A stretch of 64,000 nt of DNA from Streptococcus ferus DSM 20646. GTDB taxonomy: Bacteria; Bacillota; Bacilli; Lactobacillales; Streptococcaceae. The notes beneath the pieces are model-generated. The model was not told the origin of the DNA. It saw nothing but the letters and a program-made list of their open reading frames with translations, and ran no database searches. Location of the stretch: contig NZ_AQVD01000003.1 in the NCBI RefSeq assembly GCF_000372425.1, positions 62,001 to 126,000 of the forward strand, written 5' to 3'. The position numbers were made by a program, and so were the translations under genes. Of this stretch, positions 1-11,214 are shown piece after piece; position 1 is the first letter of the stretch; every line of letters begins with the position of its first letter.

Positions 1-1686
1 AAAGGCTGGGTATCCCGCCGCCGAGATCTCGGAGGTCTGATTTTTATCGATTTAAGGGATCGTGAAGGGGTCATGCAGCTGGTGATTAATCCAGAGCAAG
101 TTGATCAACAGACGGTAGAGGCTGCTGAAAAAGTACGGAGTGAATATGTCATTGAGGTGACAGGGCTGGTTGCTCAGCGCGATCAAGCCAATGATAAGCT
201 GCCAACGGGTCAGGTAGAATTACAGGTCAGAAACCTCACTATTTTGAGTACGTCCAAGACGACTCCCTTTGAAATCAAGGATGGTATCGAGGTTAACGAT
301 GATACACGGCTGCGTTATCGCTACCTAGATCTTCGACGTCCCGAAATGCTCGCCAACTTTAAACTGAGAGCTAAGGTAACACACAGTATTCGAAACTATT
401 TGGATGCCTTAGATTTTATTGATGTGGAAACGCCTATGCTGACGAAATCAACGCCTGAGGGAGCTCGTGATTACTTGGTACCAAGTCGGGTTAGTCAAGG
501 GCATTTTTACGCTCTGCCTCAGAGTCCGCAGATTACCAAGCAGCTCTTGATGAATGCTGGTTTTGACCGCTACTATCAAATTGTTAAATGTTTCCGAGAT
601 GAGGACTTGCGAGGAGATCGGCAGCCTGAGTTTACACAGGTTGATTTAGAGACCTCTTTCTTGGATCAAGAAGACATTCAAGCGATCACAGAAGGCTTGC
701 TGGCACAAGTAATGAAAGAAACCAAAGGGATAGACTTGTCATTACCCCTTCCTCGAATAACCTATGAAGATGCTATGAATCACTATGGCTCTGATAAGCC
801 AGATACACGATTTGACATGACTTTACAAGACTTGACAGCGCTTGTAAAGGATACAGACTTCAAAGTTTTTGCTCAGGCACCTGCAGTTAAGGCTGTTGTT
901 GCCAAGGGTGCTGCCGATCTCTATTCTCGAAAAGATATTGATAAGTTGACAGACTTTGTCAAGCAGTTTGGTGCCAAAGGACTTGCTTGGCTTAAATATA
1001 CGGACAATACGCTGGCAGGGCCGATTGCCAAATTCTTGACAGATATCTCAGATAAGTTGACAGCTTCTTTACAGCTTGGTGAGAAGGATCTAGTGTTCTT
1101 TGTGGCCGACAGCCTTGAAGTAGCTAACAATGCGTTAGGAGCGCTTCGCAGTCGCTTAGGGAAAGAACTCAATCTTATTGATACCTCCCAATTTAATTTC
1201 CTCTGGGTTGTTGACTGGCCCATGTTTGAATGGTCGGAGGAAGAGGGTCGCTATATGAGCGCTCATCACCCCTTTACCTTGCCAACAGCTGACAGTCAGC
1301 AGGAGCTTGAGGGAGATCTCAGTAAAGTTCGGGCAGTTGCTTATGATATTGTCCTTAATGGCTATGAATTGGGCGGAGGAAGTCTTCGTATTAACCAAAA
1401 AGAGCTTCAGGAGCGCATGTTTAAGGCGCTTGGATTTAGCACAGAAGCTGCCAGAGAACAATTTGGTTTTCTTTTAGAGGCGATGGATTATGGTTTTCCG
1501 CCGCATGGAGGCCTAGCTCTTGGCCTTGACCGGCTCGTGATGCTTTTGGCAGGGAAGGAGAATATCCGAGAAGTGATTGCCTTTCCGAAGAATAATAAGG
1601 CCAGCGACCCCATGACAGAGGCACCAAGTCTGGTTGCAAAACAGCAGCTGGAGGAGTTGGCGTTAGAGATTGACACCCATGACTAG
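1..1686 (+). CDS. aspS: Aspartyl-tRNA synthetase, 5'-truncated by window edge
   Basis: Charges tRNA-Asp with aspartate in the cytoplasm. The frame is open from base 1 and reads [22 protein letters not shown], the N-terminal OB-fold anticodon-binding domain, so the first in-window ATG at 73 is internal and roughly 25 residues are missing upstream. Class II synthetase motif 2 ([18 protein letters not shown]) and motif 3 ([13 protein letters not shown]) are both visible, with the bacterial insertion domain between them. The C-terminus ([16 protein letters not shown]) is typical of bacterial AspRS. The stop overlaps the start of the next gene, which suggests co-transcription. Very sure of family; the true start lies outside the window. 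Confidence 0.97.
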   Translation, partial: KGWVSRRRDLGGLIFIDLRDREGVMQLVINPEQVDQQTVEAAEKVRSEYVIEVTGLVAQRDQANDKLPTGQVELQVRNLTILSTSKTTPFEIKDGIEVNDDTRLRYRYLDLRRPEMLANFKLRAKVTHSIRNYLDALDFIDVETPMLTKSTPEGARDYLVPSRVSQGHFYALPQSPQITKQLLMNAGFDRYYQIVKCFRDEDLRGDRQPEFTQVDLETSFLDQEDIQAITEGLLAQVMKETKGIDLSLPLPRITYEDAMNHYGSDKPDTRFDMTLQDLTALVKDTDFKVFAQAPAVKAVVAKGAADLYSRKDIDKLTDFVKQFGAKGLAWLKYTDNTLAGPIAKFLTDISDKLTASLQLGEKDLVFFVADSLEVANNALGALRSRLGKELNLIDTSQFNFLWVVDWPMFEWSEEEGRYMSAHHPFTLPTADSQQELEGDLSKVRAVAYDIVLNGYELGGGSLRINQKELQERMFKALGFSTEAAREQFGFLLEAMDYGFPPHGGLALGLDRLVMLLAGKENIREVIAFPKNNKASDPMTEAPSLVAKQQLEELALEIDTHD

Positions 1687-2620
1687 AAAGACAACTTTTT
1701 TAAAAACATTCAGGTATTTGCTAACAAAAGAGGCTAAACGATATGGCCTCTTTCATACCCTTAGAAGTATTTCGAGAGAAAAGTATGCCGAACGCATATC
1801 GGCTTCCATTCTTTATGGACTTTTATCTAGTATTGCCATTAACTTTTTCTTTCAGCCAGGACACGTTTATTCTAGCGGAGCAACGGGTCTGGCTCAGGTC
1901 TTGTCTGCGATTAGTTATCGTTTGCTGGGATTCTCGGTTCCTGTTGCGGTGGCTTTTTATCTGATAAACATTCCCCTGATTATTTTAGCCTGGTATAAGA
2001 TTGGCCATAAATTTACTGTTTTTACTTTTATTACGGTCACTTTTAGCTCGCTGTTTATCCAGTTTATTCCTCAGGTAACCCTGACACCTGATCCATTGAT
2101 CAATGCTATTTTTGGAGGTCTCGTTATGGGGCTTGGCATTGGCTATGCGCTTAGAAATAACATTTCCAGTGGGGGAACGGACATTGTCAGCCTGACCATT
2201 CGCAAGAAAACGGGCCGCGATGTTGGTAGTATTTCGCTGGCTGTTAATGGGGTGATTATGGTTTTTGCAGGCCTTTTGTTTGGGTGGCAGTATGCCCTCT
2301 ACTCTATGGTGACCATTTTTGTTTCCAGCAGGGTGACTGATGCGGTCTATACGAAGCAAAAGAAGATGCAGGCCATGATTATCACCAGCCGGCCTGAAAA
2401 AGTGATTCGAATGGTTCATAGACGGTTGCATCGGGGGGTAACGTGCATCAATGAGGCTGAAGGAACCTATGATCACGAGAAAAAAGCCATCCTTTTGACC
2501 GTCATCACACGGGCAGAGTATGCCGACTTCAAATATTTTATGAAAAAAACTGATCCCAAGGCCTTTGTTTCGGTTGCCGAAAATGTACATATCATCGGTC
2601 GATTTGTGGAAGAAGATTAG
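1679..2620 (+). CDS. YitT family membrane protein (first of three)
   Basis: Predicted 313-residue integral membrane protein of the YitT/DUF161 family with a C-terminal DUF2179 domain; the molecular function of the family is not established. About five to six hydrophobic segments fill residues 35-200, including the conserved [19 protein letters not shown] stretch. The soluble C-terminal part carries [14 protein letters not shown], a weaker version of the RGVTxLxGxGAYSG motif seen in the next two genes. The ATG at 1679 overlaps the aspS stop codon; a TTG at 1670 is an alternative start. It is the most divergent of three adjacent paralogues and seems to be transcribed with aspS. Confidence 0.85.
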   Translation: MTRKTTFLKTFRYLLTKEAKRYGLFHTLRSISREKYAERISASILYGLLSSIAINFFFQPGHVYSSGATGLAQVLSAISYRLLGFSVPVAVAFYLINIPLIILAWYKIGHKFTVFTFITVTFSSLFIQFIPQVTLTPDPLINAIFGGLVMGLGIGYALRNNISSGGTDIVSLTIRKKTGRDVGSISLAVNGVIMVFAGLLFGWQYALYSMVTIFVSSRVTDAVYTKQKKMQAMIITSRPEKVIRMVHRRLHRGVTCINEAEGTYDHEKKAILLTVITRAEYADFKYFMKKTDPKAFVSVAENVHIIGRFVEED

Positions 2621-2643
2621 TGGTTCTATTTTAGGAGAAAATC

Positions 2644-3516
2644 GTGAACGTTAAGGACAGCTTTCGTGTGCGTGATATTTGTTTTATCGCTTTAGGCGCA
2701 GCCATATATGCTTTTGGTTTCGTCTATTTTTATATGGCTAATCAAATTGCAGCCAATGGTCTGGCCGGTCTGACGCTGGTTTTTCATGCCCTTTTTGGTA
2801 TTAATCCTAGCTATTCAGGTTATGCCATTAATCTGCCGCTCATCCTTTTGGGGGCTTATCTTTTTGGAAAGAAGTCGATTCTTTACACCCTTGAGGGGAT
2901 TGTCTGCCTATATTTCTTTGTTTGGCTTTTTCAGAAGATTCCCTTCGTTGTTGACTTGGAACAAGATCTGCTGGTTATTTCTTTAGTCTCTGGTCTGATA
3001 GCCGGTTTGGGTGGAGGGTTGGTCTTTCGCTTTGGGGGGACGATTGGAGGCTCTGACATTATTGCGCGAGCTATCGAAGAAAAGCTGGGGCTTCCTCTGA
3101 ACCAGGCCCTGTTAGGCATAGATATTTTTGTCATGCTTTTGTCTTTGACCTACATTACTGTGCCTCGAATGATGTACGCCCTGATTGCCAGTTTTATTTA
3201 CAGTCAGGTGGTTAATCTAATCCAAAATGGTGGTTACGCTGTTCGTGGCATGATGATTATTTCAGATCAGTCGGCCGCTATTTCAGCGTTGATTATGGAG
3301 GAACTGGGTCGGGGAGTGACCTATTTGAAAGGTGAAGGAGCCTATTCGGGCAGGGAGAAAAACGTCATGTATGTGGCTTTAAGTCTGACCGATGCCAGAG
3401 AAGCAAAGCGTATGATTCGTGAAGCAGATCCAGATGCTTTTGTCTCTATTTTCAATATCGACGAAGTCATCAGTCCCGAATATAGGATGTCAAAAAGTAA
3501 GTACCGAAAGTCATAG
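2644..3516 (+). CDS. YitT family membrane protein (second of three)
   Basis: A 290-residue paralogue of its neighbours. It starts at GTG 2644 behind the ribosome-binding site AGGAG a few bases upstream. Hydrophobic segments cover residues 10-190, with the family signature GGTIGGSDIIARAIEEKLG in the middle. The C-terminal DUF2179 domain contains GRGVTYLKGEGAYSG, followed by an acidic DPDAFVSIFNIDEV. It is much closer to the third copy than to the first, pointing to a recent duplication. Substrate unknown; transport or membrane regulation is only a guess. Spacing of 23 bases to the upstream gene suggests one transcript. Confidence 0.87.
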   Translation: MNVKDSFRVRDICFIALGAAIYAFGFVYFYMANQIAANGLAGLTLVFHALFGINPSYSGYAINLPLILLGAYLFGKKSILYTLEGIVCLYFFVWLFQKIPFVVDLEQDLLVISLVSGLIAGLGGGLVFRFGGTIGGSDIIARAIEEKLGLPLNQALLGIDIFVMLLSLTYITVPRMMYALIASFIYSQVVNLIQNGGYAVRGMMIISDQSAAISALIMEELGRGVTYLKGEGAYSGREKNVMYVALSLTDAREAKRMIREADPDAFVSIFNIDEVISPEYRMSKSKYRKS

Positions 3517-3552
3517 AAAAATAGCTTTTGTGAAGGCTTGAGAGGAGAAGAA

Positions 3553-4428
3553 ATGTTTCAGCAAGAGTTAAGAACTAGGATAAAAGAGTTGATTTTGATT
3601 GCCCTCGGAGTGGCTATTTATACGTTTGGATTTGTTAAGTTTAATATGACCAATCACTTAGCTGAAGGTGGCATTTCGGGGATTACCCTGATTATCCATT
3701 CCCTATTTGGTATCAATCCTGCCTATTCCTCTCTTCTTTTGAACATTCCCTTGTTTATTTTAGGCATGTCCATTTTAGGCAGAAAGTCTTTGGCTTATAC
3801 GATTTATGGAACGGTTCTGATGTCTATTTTTATTTGGCTTTGGCAGATTCTTCCCATTCAAGTTTCACTCGGAAAGGATATGATGCTGGTGGCCTTTATG
3901 GCGGGGCTTTTTGCAGGTGCGGGCTGCGGTTTGGTTTTTCGCTACGGAGCTACAACTGGTGGAACAGATATTGTCGGGCGCGTGATTGAAGAAAAACTGG
4001 GCTATAAACTGGGCCAGACCTTGCTTTTGATTGATGCGCTTGTTTTGCTGGCTTCCTTGTCTTATATTGACTTGCAGCACATGCTTTACACCCTGATTGC
4101 CAGCTTTGTCTTCAGTCAGGTGCTGACGATTGTTCAAAACGGAGGGTATACTATCCGCGGGATGCTGATTATTACACGCCGCTCAGAGGAAGCGGCCCAG
4201 GCTATTCTCAAGGAAATCAATCGCGGGGTGACTTTTCTGAAAGGTCAGGGGGCTTACTCAGGCACCGATCACAATGTGTTATACGTTGTCCTGAATCCCC
4301 AAGAGGTTCGTGAAGTTAAAGCTATTCTGGCTCATATTGATCCGGACGCTTTTATTTCCATTATTGATGTGGATGAGGTCATCAGTTCGGATTTCAAAAT
4401 CCGTCGAAAAAATTATGATAAAATTTAA
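3553..4428 (+). CDS. YitT family membrane protein (third of three)
   Basis: A 291-residue YitT/DUF2179 protein. I chose ATG 3553 because GAGAGGAGAAG sits at the right distance; the upstream TTG at 3538 lies just before this ribosome-binding site. It carries TTGGTDIVGRVIEEKLG in the membrane part and NRGVTFLKGQGAYSG in the C-terminal domain. Both stretches and the ending (DPDAFISIIDVDEVIS) nearly copy the second paralogue. The gene ends at a bidirectional hairpin shared with argS. Function unknown; the family is membrane-located. Confidence 0.87.
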   Translation: MFQQELRTRIKELILIALGVAIYTFGFVKFNMTNHLAEGGISGITLIIHSLFGINPAYSSLLLNIPLFILGMSILGRKSLAYTIYGTVLMSIFIWLWQILPIQVSLGKDMMLVAFMAGLFAGAGCGLVFRYGATTGGTDIVGRVIEEKLGYKLGQTLLLIDALVLLASLSYIDLQHMLYTLIASFVFSQVLTIVQNGGYTIRGMLIITRRSEEAAQAILKEINRGVTFLKGQGAYSGTDHNVLYVVLNPQEVREVKAILAHIDPDAFISIIDVDEVISSDFKIRRKNYDKI

Positions 4429-4460
4429 AAAGACAAGATACTCAGGGATCTTGTCTTTTA
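4427..4460. terminator. Bidirectional Rho-independent terminator
   Basis: AAAAGACAAGAT pairs with ATCTTGTCTTTT around an eight-base loop. The A- and T-runs on either side allow termination of both the YitT operon (plus) and argS (minus). Confidence 0.85.
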
Positions 4461-4467
4461 CTGTGTC

Positions 4468-6159
4468 TTACATTTCATTTGGGGCCTGAACGCCGAGAAG
4501 GGCCAGAGCTTCTTTTAACACGACAGCGGTAGCATAACTGAGGGCCAGACGGCTTTCTCTTTCTGAGCTGTCATCCAGGATACGGGTATGCGCATAGTAT
4601 TTATTGAATGCCTGAGCCAGACTGATTGCAAATTTGGCAATAATAGACGGTTCAAACTGGTCAGCAGCACGTTTAATAATCCGAGGGAAATCTTGAATAC
4701 GTTTGATAATTTCCCAACTTTCGCTGTCATCTAAAGCATATGCCGTCGTAGAATCTGGCTTGAAGTTTGCTTTTCGCAAAATTGATTGGATTCGGGCATG
4801 GGCGTATTGGACATAGGGGCCTGTTTCTCCTTCGAAGGAAACCATAGCCTCTAAATCAAAGTCGTAACCATTGTTGCGGTCGGTTTTGAGATCGTAAAAC
4901 TTGATGGCTCCTACACCGACAGCTTGGGCAACCTCTTCTTTGTGAGGCAGATCAGGATTTTTGGCATCGATTTGTGTTAGAGCACGGCTGATAGCTTCCG
5001 AGATGGTTGGCTCCAAGAGAATGACATTGCCCTTGCGGGTTGATAATTTTTTGCCGTTTTTGGTGACGAGCCCAAAGGAAACGTGCTCCAAATCTTGGCT
5101 CCAATCGTAGCCCATGTCAGCTAGGACGGCCTTTAGCTGTTTAAAATGGGCCGATTGCTCCTGCCCAACCACATAAAGAGCCTTAGCGAAATCGTATTGG
5201 CGTTTACGATAGAGAGCGGCAGCCAAGTCGCGGGTGATATAAAGTGTGGCACCGTCTGATTTTTTAATCAGGGCAGGGTGCTCAATTCCATATTTTTCAA
5301 GGTTGACCACCAAAGCGCCTTGCGATTCTTGGAGGAGTCCTTTTTGATCAAGCAGCTCAACGACCTCGTCCATTTTATCATTATAGAAAGCTTCGCCATG
5401 ATAGCTGTCAAAGTCAACTCCAAGTGACTGGTAGAGACGGTTGAATTCGTTAAGGCTTTCATCACGAAACCACTGCCAAAGCTGTGTTGCTTCTGGGTCA
5501 CCCTGTTCAAGTCTGCGGAACCATTCACGGGCTTCTTGATCCAGTTCAGGCTGATGTTCGGCCTCAGCATTGATACGAACATAGAGTTTGAGCAATTCGT
5601 CAATAGGATGCTGACGGACTGCTTCTTCATCCCCCCACTTTTTATAAGCGACAATCAGCATGCCAAATTGTTTGCCCCAGTCACCAAGGTGGTTGATACG
5701 AACAGTCTGGTAGCCAATCTTTTGGAAAATATTTGACAGGGCATCACCAATGACCGTTGAGCGTAAATGACCGATGGAGAAGGGTTTGGCGATATTGGGG
5801 CTGGACATATCAATAGCAACATTACGGCCATGTCCTAGGTCCTGCTGGCCATAAGCTGAGCCATCCTGGATGACTTCTTTTAACACTTGAGATGAGATGA
5901 GTTTCTTATCAAGGAAAAAGTTGACGTAAGGACCAACAGCGACCACTTTTTCCAAACCAGTTTGATCAATGGTCTCAGCAATCTCAGCAGCAATGGCCTG
6001 AGGAGCCTTGCGCTGTATTTTTGCTAGGGTGAAAGCAGGAAAGGCAAGGTCTCCCATTTCCGCATTTTTGGGTTTTTCAAGCAGGTTTAAAAGATCCGTT
6101 TGACTTAAGTCAGGGAGGACCTGAGCCAGTTTTTCGGCGATTAATTCATTATGATTCAT
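4468..6159 (-). CDS. argS: Arginyl-tRNA synthetase
   Basis: 563-residue class I synthetase that charges tRNA-Arg in the cytoplasm. The HIGH-type signature is SIGHLRST near residue 128 and the KMSKS-type loop is KKLSTRKGN near residue 365. The N-terminal Add1 domain and the C-terminal DALR anticodon-binding domain ([18 protein letters not shown] onward) are both present, so it is full length. The start ATG at 6159 follows AGGAGTGAAGA. It is transcribed divergently from argR, an arrangement conserved in streptococci; no own downstream partner. Confidence 0.97.
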   Translation of the reverse strand: MNHNELIAEKLAQVLPDLSQTDLLNLLEKPKNAEMGDLAFPAFTLAKIQRKAPQAIAAEIAETIDQTGLEKVVAVGPYVNFFLDKKLISSQVLKEVIQDGSAYGQQDLGHGRNVAIDMSSPNIAKPFSIGHLRSTVIGDALSNIFQKIGYQTVRINHLGDWGKQFGMLIVAYKKWGDEEAVRQHPIDELLKLYVRINAEAEHQPELDQEAREWFRRLEQGDPEATQLWQWFRDESLNEFNRLYQSLGVDFDSYHGEAFYNDKMDEVVELLDQKGLLQESQGALVVNLEKYGIEHPALIKKSDGATLYITRDLAAALYRKRQYDFAKALYVVGQEQSAHFKQLKAVLADMGYDWSQDLEHVSFGLVTKNGKKLSTRKGNVILLEPTISEAISRALTQIDAKNPDLPHKEEVAQAVGVGAIKFYDLKTDRNNGYDFDLEAMVSFEGETGPYVQYAHARIQSILRKANFKPDSTTAYALDDSESWEIIKRIQDFPRIIKRAADQFEPSIIAKFAISLAQAFNKYYAHTRILDDSSERESRLALSYATAVVLKEALALLGVQAPNEM

Positions 6160-6242
6160 TCTTCACTCCTAAATGGTAATCACTCTATTCTATCATAATT
6201 TTCCCTTCTTGCTCAAAAAGCCTGCGGAATATCCTGCTCAAA

Positions 6243-6336
6243 ATGAATAAAAAAGGAAAATACTGTTCATTTTCGGCATTTTTGCTATAATGGTAAGGAT
6301 AAATATGCATATAAGGAACTTTTATGAATAAAAAAG
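6243..6336 (+). promoter_or_regulatory. argR promoter with duplicated ARG-box-like motif
   Basis: An extended -10 (TGCTATAAT, 6283-6291) precedes argR. The 13-mer ATGAATAAAAAAG occurs twice, at 6243-6255 and again at 6324-6336, where it is the argR start codon itself. It resembles an ARG-box half-site (TGAATWWWW). Together with the divergent argS promoter this could be an autoregulatory operator; the operator role is inference. Confidence 0.45.
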
Positions 6337-6761
6337 AACGTCAAAATCAGATTAAGCGCCTCATTCAGTCGACACCGGTCAGTACCCAAGAGGCAATCAA
6401 GCAACATCTTGAAACGCAGGGCATCTCCGTAACCCAAGCCACCTTGTCTAGAGATTTGCGGGAAATTGGGCTCTTGAAGCTGCGCAATGAATCAGGAAAA
6501 CTCTATTACAGCTTGGCAGATACTGGCAGTTCGGTTTTTAGTTCAGAAATTCGCAGCTATATTCGTCATGTTTCTCGGGCGGAATTTATGCTAGTCTGTC
6601 ACACCAATTTAGGAGAAGCAGATGTTCTGGCCAATTTGATTGATGATGAAAGACGGCCTGAGATTCTTGGCACGGTTGCTGGTGCGGATACCCTCCTGGT
6701 TATTTGCAGGGATAAGATGGCCGCAAGCCAGTTTGAAACAGATTTATTGGCCAATCTATGA
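6324..6761 (+). CDS. argR: Arginine repressor ArgR
   Basis: 145-residue transcription factor that senses arginine and controls arginine synthesis or catabolism genes. The N-terminal winged helix (residues 1-70) contains [16 protein letters not shown], the diagnostic recognition helix, and the C-terminal oligomerisation/arginine domain has [15 protein letters not shown] with the conserved GT-AGxDT core. Start ATG after AAGGAAC. Its stop TGA overlaps the next gene's ATG (ATGA). Streptococci often have several ArgR paralogues; this one sits at the position conserved between argS and mutS. Confidence 0.95.
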   Translation: MNKKERQNQIKRLIQSTPVSTQEAIKQHLETQGISVTQATLSRDLREIGLLKLRNESGKLYYSLADTGSSVFSSEIRSYIRHVSRAEFMLVCHTNLGEADVLANLIDDERRPEILGTVAGADTLLVICRDKMAASQFETDLLANL

Positions 6762-7108
6762 CAGCGTTTGAGGAGACATTAGACCAGTTGTGCCAGTTAT
6801 TGGCGCAGCATGAGAGTATCAGAGCCTATCAAGCCATCGAGACGAAGGTTCAACAGTTACCGGATTTACAAGATCAGATTCACCGGATGAAAGCTTACCA
6901 GCAGGATGCTGTTCTGTTTGAAAAAATCGAGAAATCTCAGGCTTATCAGGCAGCTGATGAGAAGGCGGCGCGTATCCAAGAAGACATCGAAAACCAGCCC
7001 ATTGTTGAGGATTACCGTGCTAAATTACAGGATGCCAGTGATTTGCTGACTTATATCACGAAACGTCTAGAAGAAGGGATAAACGAGGAGTTGAACCATG
7101 GCAAATGA
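6758..7108 (+). CDS. YlbF/YmcA family protein
   Basis: 116-residue, almost entirely helical and charged protein of the YlbF (DUF964, Com_YlbF) family. In Bacillus, YlbF and YmcA with YaaT form a complex affecting competence, biofilm and RNase Y; whether this streptococcal copy does so is not shown by sequence. The central helices ([20 protein letters not shown], residues 28-47) are typical. It overlaps argR by four bases and mutS by eleven, so all three are translationally linked. Confidence 0.8.
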   Translation: MTAFEETLDQLCQLLAQHESIRAYQAIETKVQQLPDLQDQIHRMKAYQQDAVLFEKIEKSQAYQAADEKAARIQEDIENQPIVEDYRAKLQDASDLLTYITKRLEEGINEELNHGK

Positions 7109-9647
7109 CAAAATTTCTCCTGGAATGCAGCAATATTTGGATGTCAAAGCGGCTTATCCAGATGCTTTTTTGCTGTTTCGCATGGGAGACTTTTATGAGT
7201 TGTTTTACGACGATGCTGTTAAGGCCGCCCAGCTTTTAGAGATTAGTTTAACCAGCCGTAATAAAAATGCTGATAAGCCTATCCCTATGGCTGGCGTTCC
7301 TTACCATTCCGCCCAGCAGTATATTGATGTATTGGTGGAAATGGGCTACAAGGTGGCCATTGCCGAGCAGATGGAAGACCCCAAAAAAGCCGTTGGCGTT
7401 GTCAAGAGAGAGGTGGTTCAGGTCATCACACCTGGAACGGCTGTGGATTCGACCAAACCTGAGGCAGCCAATAACTTCCTGATTGCCCTTGATTCAGATG
7501 GTCAGCAGTTTGGTCTCTCCTATATGGACCTGTCAACGGGCGAATTTTACGTGACCAGTCTATCTGACTTTGCTGCCGTCTGCAGCGAGATCCAAAATCT
7601 CAAGGCAAAAGAAGTGGTTTTAGGCTTTAAACCAACTGAGGCAGAAGAAGCGGTTTTGCGTAAGAAGATGAACCTTCTTTTGTCTTATGAAGAGGAGAAA
7701 AGTCAGGAAAGCCAGCTTTTAGATGATAGCTTAAAGGCGTTGGAATACTCAGCTGCCGCCAAATTACTGCAATATATCCATCAGACACAAATGCGCGAAT
7801 TGAGCCATCTGCAAAAGGCCGTTCATTATGAAATCAAGGATTACCTGCAGATGACCTATGCAACCAAGTCCAGCCTTGATTTGCTTGAGAATGCCCGTTC
7901 GGGCAAGAAACACGGGAGTCTTTATTGGCTCTTGGATGACACAAAGACCGCTATGGGGACACGGCTTCTGCGAACTTGGATTGACAGGCCTCTTGTTAAC
8001 AAAGACCAAATTTTGGAAAGGCAAGAAATCATTCAGGTCTTCCTTGATGCCTTTTTTGAGCGCAGCGATTTAACCGAAAGTCTTAAGGGCGTCTACGATA
8101 TTGAGCGTTTGGCCAGTAGGGTTTCTTTTGGGAAGGCCAATCCAAAAGACCTGCTGCAGTTAGGTCAGACACTGGATCAGGTTCCCTTGATTAAGCGCCT
8201 TTTAGAAAATTTTGCCAGTCCCAGTCTTGAAAAGCTGATTCAGGCTATAGACCCGCTTCCAGATTTAGCGGCGCTGATCAATGCCGCCATTGATCCCCAA
8301 GCTCCGGCGTCCATTACAGAAGGCGGGCTGATTCGTGAGGGTTTTGATGAAAAGCTAGACAGCTACCGCAAGGTGATGCGTGAAGGAACGTCCTGGATTG
8401 CCGAGATTGAAGCCAAAGAACGGCAGAAGAGCGGCATAACGACTTTAAAGATTGACTACAATCGAAAAGATGGTTATTATTTCCATGTGACCAACTCCAA
8501 TTTGTCCCTTGTCCCGGAGTATTTTTTCAGAAAGGCGACCCTAAAAAACTCAGAGCGTTTTGGAACGGCTGAACTGGCCAAAATTGAAGGCCAGATGCTA
8601 GAAGCGCGTGAGGAATCAGCTAATCTGGAATATGACATTTTCATGCGTATCAGGTCTAGCGTGGAGTCTTATATTCAGAGGCTTCAGGAACTGGCCAAGC
8701 AGCTGGCAACTGTTGATGTCCTTCAAAGTCTGGCGGTTGTCGCTGAGAAGCACCACTATGTGCGCCCTCGCTTTAACCATAAGCATCAAATAGAGATTGT
8801 TCAAGGCCGCCATGCTGTTGTTGAAAAAGTCATGGGGGTTCAAGAATATATTCCGAATAGCATTCGCTTAGATTCGGAGACGATGATTCAGCTGATTACA
8901 GGTCCTAACATGAGCGGGAAATCAACCTATATGCGCCAGCTGGCCCTCACCGTCATTATGGCTCAGATGGGCTCTTTCGTAGCAGCAGAAGCTGTCGAAC
9001 TGCCTCTCTTTGATGCCATCTTTACGCGGATTGGAGCTGCCGATGATTTGATTTCAGGTCAGTCAACTTTTATGGTAGAAATGATGGAGGCTAACCAAGC
9101 CATCAAACGGGCCAGTCAGTCCTCTCTGATTTTATTTGATGAGCTGGGTCGAGGAACAGCAACTTATGATGGGATGGCACTGGCTCAAGCTATTATTGAG
9201 TATATTCATGAAGAGGTCGGGGCTAAGACGATGTTTGCAACACATTACCATGAGTTGACAGAGCTGTCAAGTAGCTTGACACACCTTGTCAATGTCCATG
9301 TGGCCACCCTTGAAAAAGATGGGGAGGTGACCTTCCTCCATAAGATTGCAGAAGGGGCAGCGGATAAGTCCTATGGGATTCATGTGGCTAAAATTGCAGG
9401 CTTACCAAGTTCCTTGCTAAATCGGGCGGATCGGATTCTTTATGATTTAGAAAACAGCGGTGCGAACCTTCCTCTTAAGGCAAAGGCCTCTTTATCCGCC
9501 AAAGAAGCCAGTCAGGAACAGCTGTCGCTCTTTGCAGTAGAGGACAGCCACCAAGAGCTTCTTAATACCTTAAAACAGCTTGATGTGACTAATCTGACAC
9601 CGCGTGAAGCGATGAATACCCTCTTTGACTTAAAGGAACTTTTGTAA
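7098..9647 (+). CDS. mutS: DNA mismatch repair protein MutS
   Basis: 849-residue mismatch-recognition ATPase. GDFYELF at residues 30-36 provides the Phe-X-Glu mismatch-wedge motif. The ATPase core has Walker A ([10 protein letters not shown], about residue 600), Walker B ([15 protein letters not shown]) and the H-loop ATHYHEL. Length is normal for the MutS1 family. The C-terminal tail ([20 protein letters not shown]) is the usual beta-clamp/tetramer region. Start ATG lies inside the end of the YlbF gene. mutL is 4.5 kb downstream, separated by a minus-strand operon. Confidence 0.98.
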   Translation: MANDKISPGMQQYLDVKAAYPDAFLLFRMGDFYELFYDDAVKAAQLLEISLTSRNKNADKPIPMAGVPYHSAQQYIDVLVEMGYKVAIAEQMEDPKKAVGVVKREVVQVITPGTAVDSTKPEAANNFLIALDSDGQQFGLSYMDLSTGEFYVTSLSDFAAVCSEIQNLKAKEVVLGFKPTEAEEAVLRKKMNLLLSYEEEKSQESQLLDDSLKALEYSAAAKLLQYIHQTQMRELSHLQKAVHYEIKDYLQMTYATKSSLDLLENARSGKKHGSLYWLLDDTKTAMGTRLLRTWIDRPLVNKDQILERQEIIQVFLDAFFERSDLTESLKGVYDIERLASRVSFGKANPKDLLQLGQTLDQVPLIKRLLENFASPSLEKLIQAIDPLPDLAALINAAIDPQAPASITEGGLIREGFDEKLDSYRKVMREGTSWIAEIEAKERQKSGITTLKIDYNRKDGYYFHVTNSNLSLVPEYFFRKATLKNSERFGTAELAKIEGQMLEAREESANLEYDIFMRIRSSVESYIQRLQELAKQLATVDVLQSLAVVAEKHHYVRPRFNHKHQIEIVQGRHAVVEKVMGVQEYIPNSIRLDSETMIQLITGPNMSGKSTYMRQLALTVIMAQMGSFVAAEAVELPLFDAIFTRIGAADDLISGQSTFMVEMMEANQAIKRASQSSLILFDELGRGTATYDGMALAQAIIEYIHEEVGAKTMFATHYHELTELSSSLTHLVNVHVATLEKDGEVTFLHKIAEGAADKSYGIHVAKIAGLPSSLLNRADRILYDLENSGANLPLKAKASLSAKEASQEQLSLFAVEDSHQELLNTLKQLDVTNLTPREAMNTLFDLKELL

Positions 9648-9665
9648 ACTAAAAGGGAGCATTCA

Positions 9666-9694
9666 AAAAGACCGGTTATTTGTCGGTCTTTTTT
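9666..9694 (+). terminator. Terminator of mutS operon
   Basis: AAAGACCG and CGGTCTTT pair around a short loop, followed by TTTT. It separates mutS from the convergent operon. Confidence 0.85.
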
Positions 9695-9717
9695 ATGTCC
9701 TTGCAATCTTAGAAGGT

Positions 9718-11214
9718 TTATTCAAAGGTAAAACGGACGGGCTGCTCCCGGAGTTCTTTAGAAATGCCATTGACAATGGCGTAAAGCTGATGAACATCTT
9801 CGATAATACCATATCTACCCGCTATTCTATCATAGATTTCTTGCGTCCCCTTGCCAAGAGGCTTTTTATCTGAAAATCTCAGCGAGATAGCCTGACAGGC
9901 ATAAAGCAGTTCAATGGCAAGAAGCTCGTAAAGCTTATCAAAGATGGCTTCCGCTTCTTGAATGACCAGAGGTAAATTGGTTTGTCGATCTTCCATCTCA
10001 CCTGCTAAGGGATAGGAAATATTGGATAAAATTTGAGAGGCGTGGTGAATTTCGATATCCAAGGTGGCTGCTGTTTTTTGCAGAGCCTGAAGACCAAAGT
10101 ATTGCTTGTCATTTGCCCTTAAAAATCGACTTAAGGTCGTAAAATCAGGGTTTCCCAATTTGATAACCCGCTGAACAGAGGCCCTGGAGAGATGACTCAA
10201 AGCAACCTTGAGCATCTCCACGGAAAGGCTGATGCTTAGGGTCTCAAAGTTGGGTGTCGAAATCACACGCTTATTGGCGATATCAACCATTGGATTATCA
10301 TCAGAGGCCTGAAGTTCCTGAAAAATGAGGTCTTTGGTGTGGAGGAGGCAGTCATAGACAGCCCCGTGGATTAAAGGGACGTTTCGAAAGCTTAAAGGGT
10401 CCTGGACAGTCCTGCTCTGTTTTTTCAAGAGATAACTGCCTTTTAAAAAGGTTTTAATATGAAGGGCACTTTTAATCTGACCGGTCAAGTTTTTGCTGGC
10501 AAGAACACTGTCATCTAAGGGAGTGACATTGCCATTTAAAGCTTCTAAGGAAAGGGCATAGGCCAGATCAAACCATTTTAAAAGATTTTCCAACTGCTTG
10601 ATCAAAAGGCAGATTTTGGAGAAACTGACAGCATTGGAGCTAATAATTCCCAATCCATCCTTGGCATAGAGGCGAATGGGCTTCAGTCCGAGTTTTTGAA
10701 AAACGTCAGCGGCTTGATAGCGTTCCCCTTGATAATCAATGAGTCCTTCTCCGATTAAGCCAAGGCCAATATAAGAGAGGATACCGATATCTCCCTCGCC
10801 GACAGATCCCCTGCCATTGACAACTGGGGTGACGCCATAATTCAGGAAATCAACCAGCAAATCAGCCATTTCAATTTGGACACCGGCGTAGCCTTTGATA
10901 AGCCCATTCAGTCTAATCAGCATAGCCGCACGAACCTTTTCAATGGATAGCTCAGGCTCTATTCCCACACAATGAGCGTAGATCAGTTGGCGGTTGAAAT
11001 CCTCCAATTCACTTTTGGGAATACGGATGTCTTTATTTTTCCCCACACTGGTATTTAAGCCGTAAATAGCCTCGTCACTATCGACAGCTGCTAGGACAAT
11101 TTGACGGGCCTTCGCCATACTGGCTTTGGCTTGGGGACTGATGGACACTTTTTCCTTTCCGTCAACAATCGCTTTGAGGGCGTCAAGTGTCAAATTATAA
11201 CCTGTCAGCTCCAT
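9718..11214 (-). CDS. Ammonia-lyase-family protein lacking the MIO triad (ergothionase candidate)
   Basis: 498-residue member of the histidine/phenylalanine ammonia-lyase family. The fold-wide landmarks are present: YGLNTSVG (51-58, normally YGVNTGFG) and LIGEG (153-157). However, the cofactor-forming Ala-Ser-Gly of GSVGASGDLAPLAH is replaced by GSVGEGDIGILSY (136-148), so the canonical MIO electrophile cannot form and ordinary histidine ammonia-lyase activity is unlikely. MIO-less members are known among ergothionases, which eliminate trimethylamine from ergothioneine. It lies directly after a DUF917 gene and a urocanase homologue in one operon, the partners expected for ergothioneine catabolism. 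Family certain, substrate inferred. Confidence 0.72.
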   Translation of the reverse strand: MELTGYNLTLDALKAIVDGKEKVSISPQAKASMAKARQIVLAAVDSDEAIYGLNTSVGKNKDIRIPKSELEDFNRQLIYAHCVGIEPELSIEKVRAAMLIRLNGLIKGYAGVQIEMADLLVDFLNYGVTPVVNGRGSVGEGDIGILSYIGLGLIGEGLIDYQGERYQAADVFQKLGLKPIRLYAKDGLGIISSNAVSFSKICLLIKQLENLLKWFDLAYALSLEALNGNVTPLDDSVLASKNLTGQIKSALHIKTFLKGSYLLKKQSRTVQDPLSFRNVPLIHGAVYDCLLHTKDLIFQELQASDDNPMVDIANKRVISTPNFETLSISLSVEMLKVALSHLSRASVQRVIKLGNPDFTTLSRFLRANDKQYFGLQALQKTAATLDIEIHHASQILSNISYPLAGEMEDRQTNLPLVIQEAEAIFDKLYELLAIELLYACQAISLRFSDKKPLGKGTQEIYDRIAGRYGIIEDVHQLYAIVNGISKELREQPVRFTFE

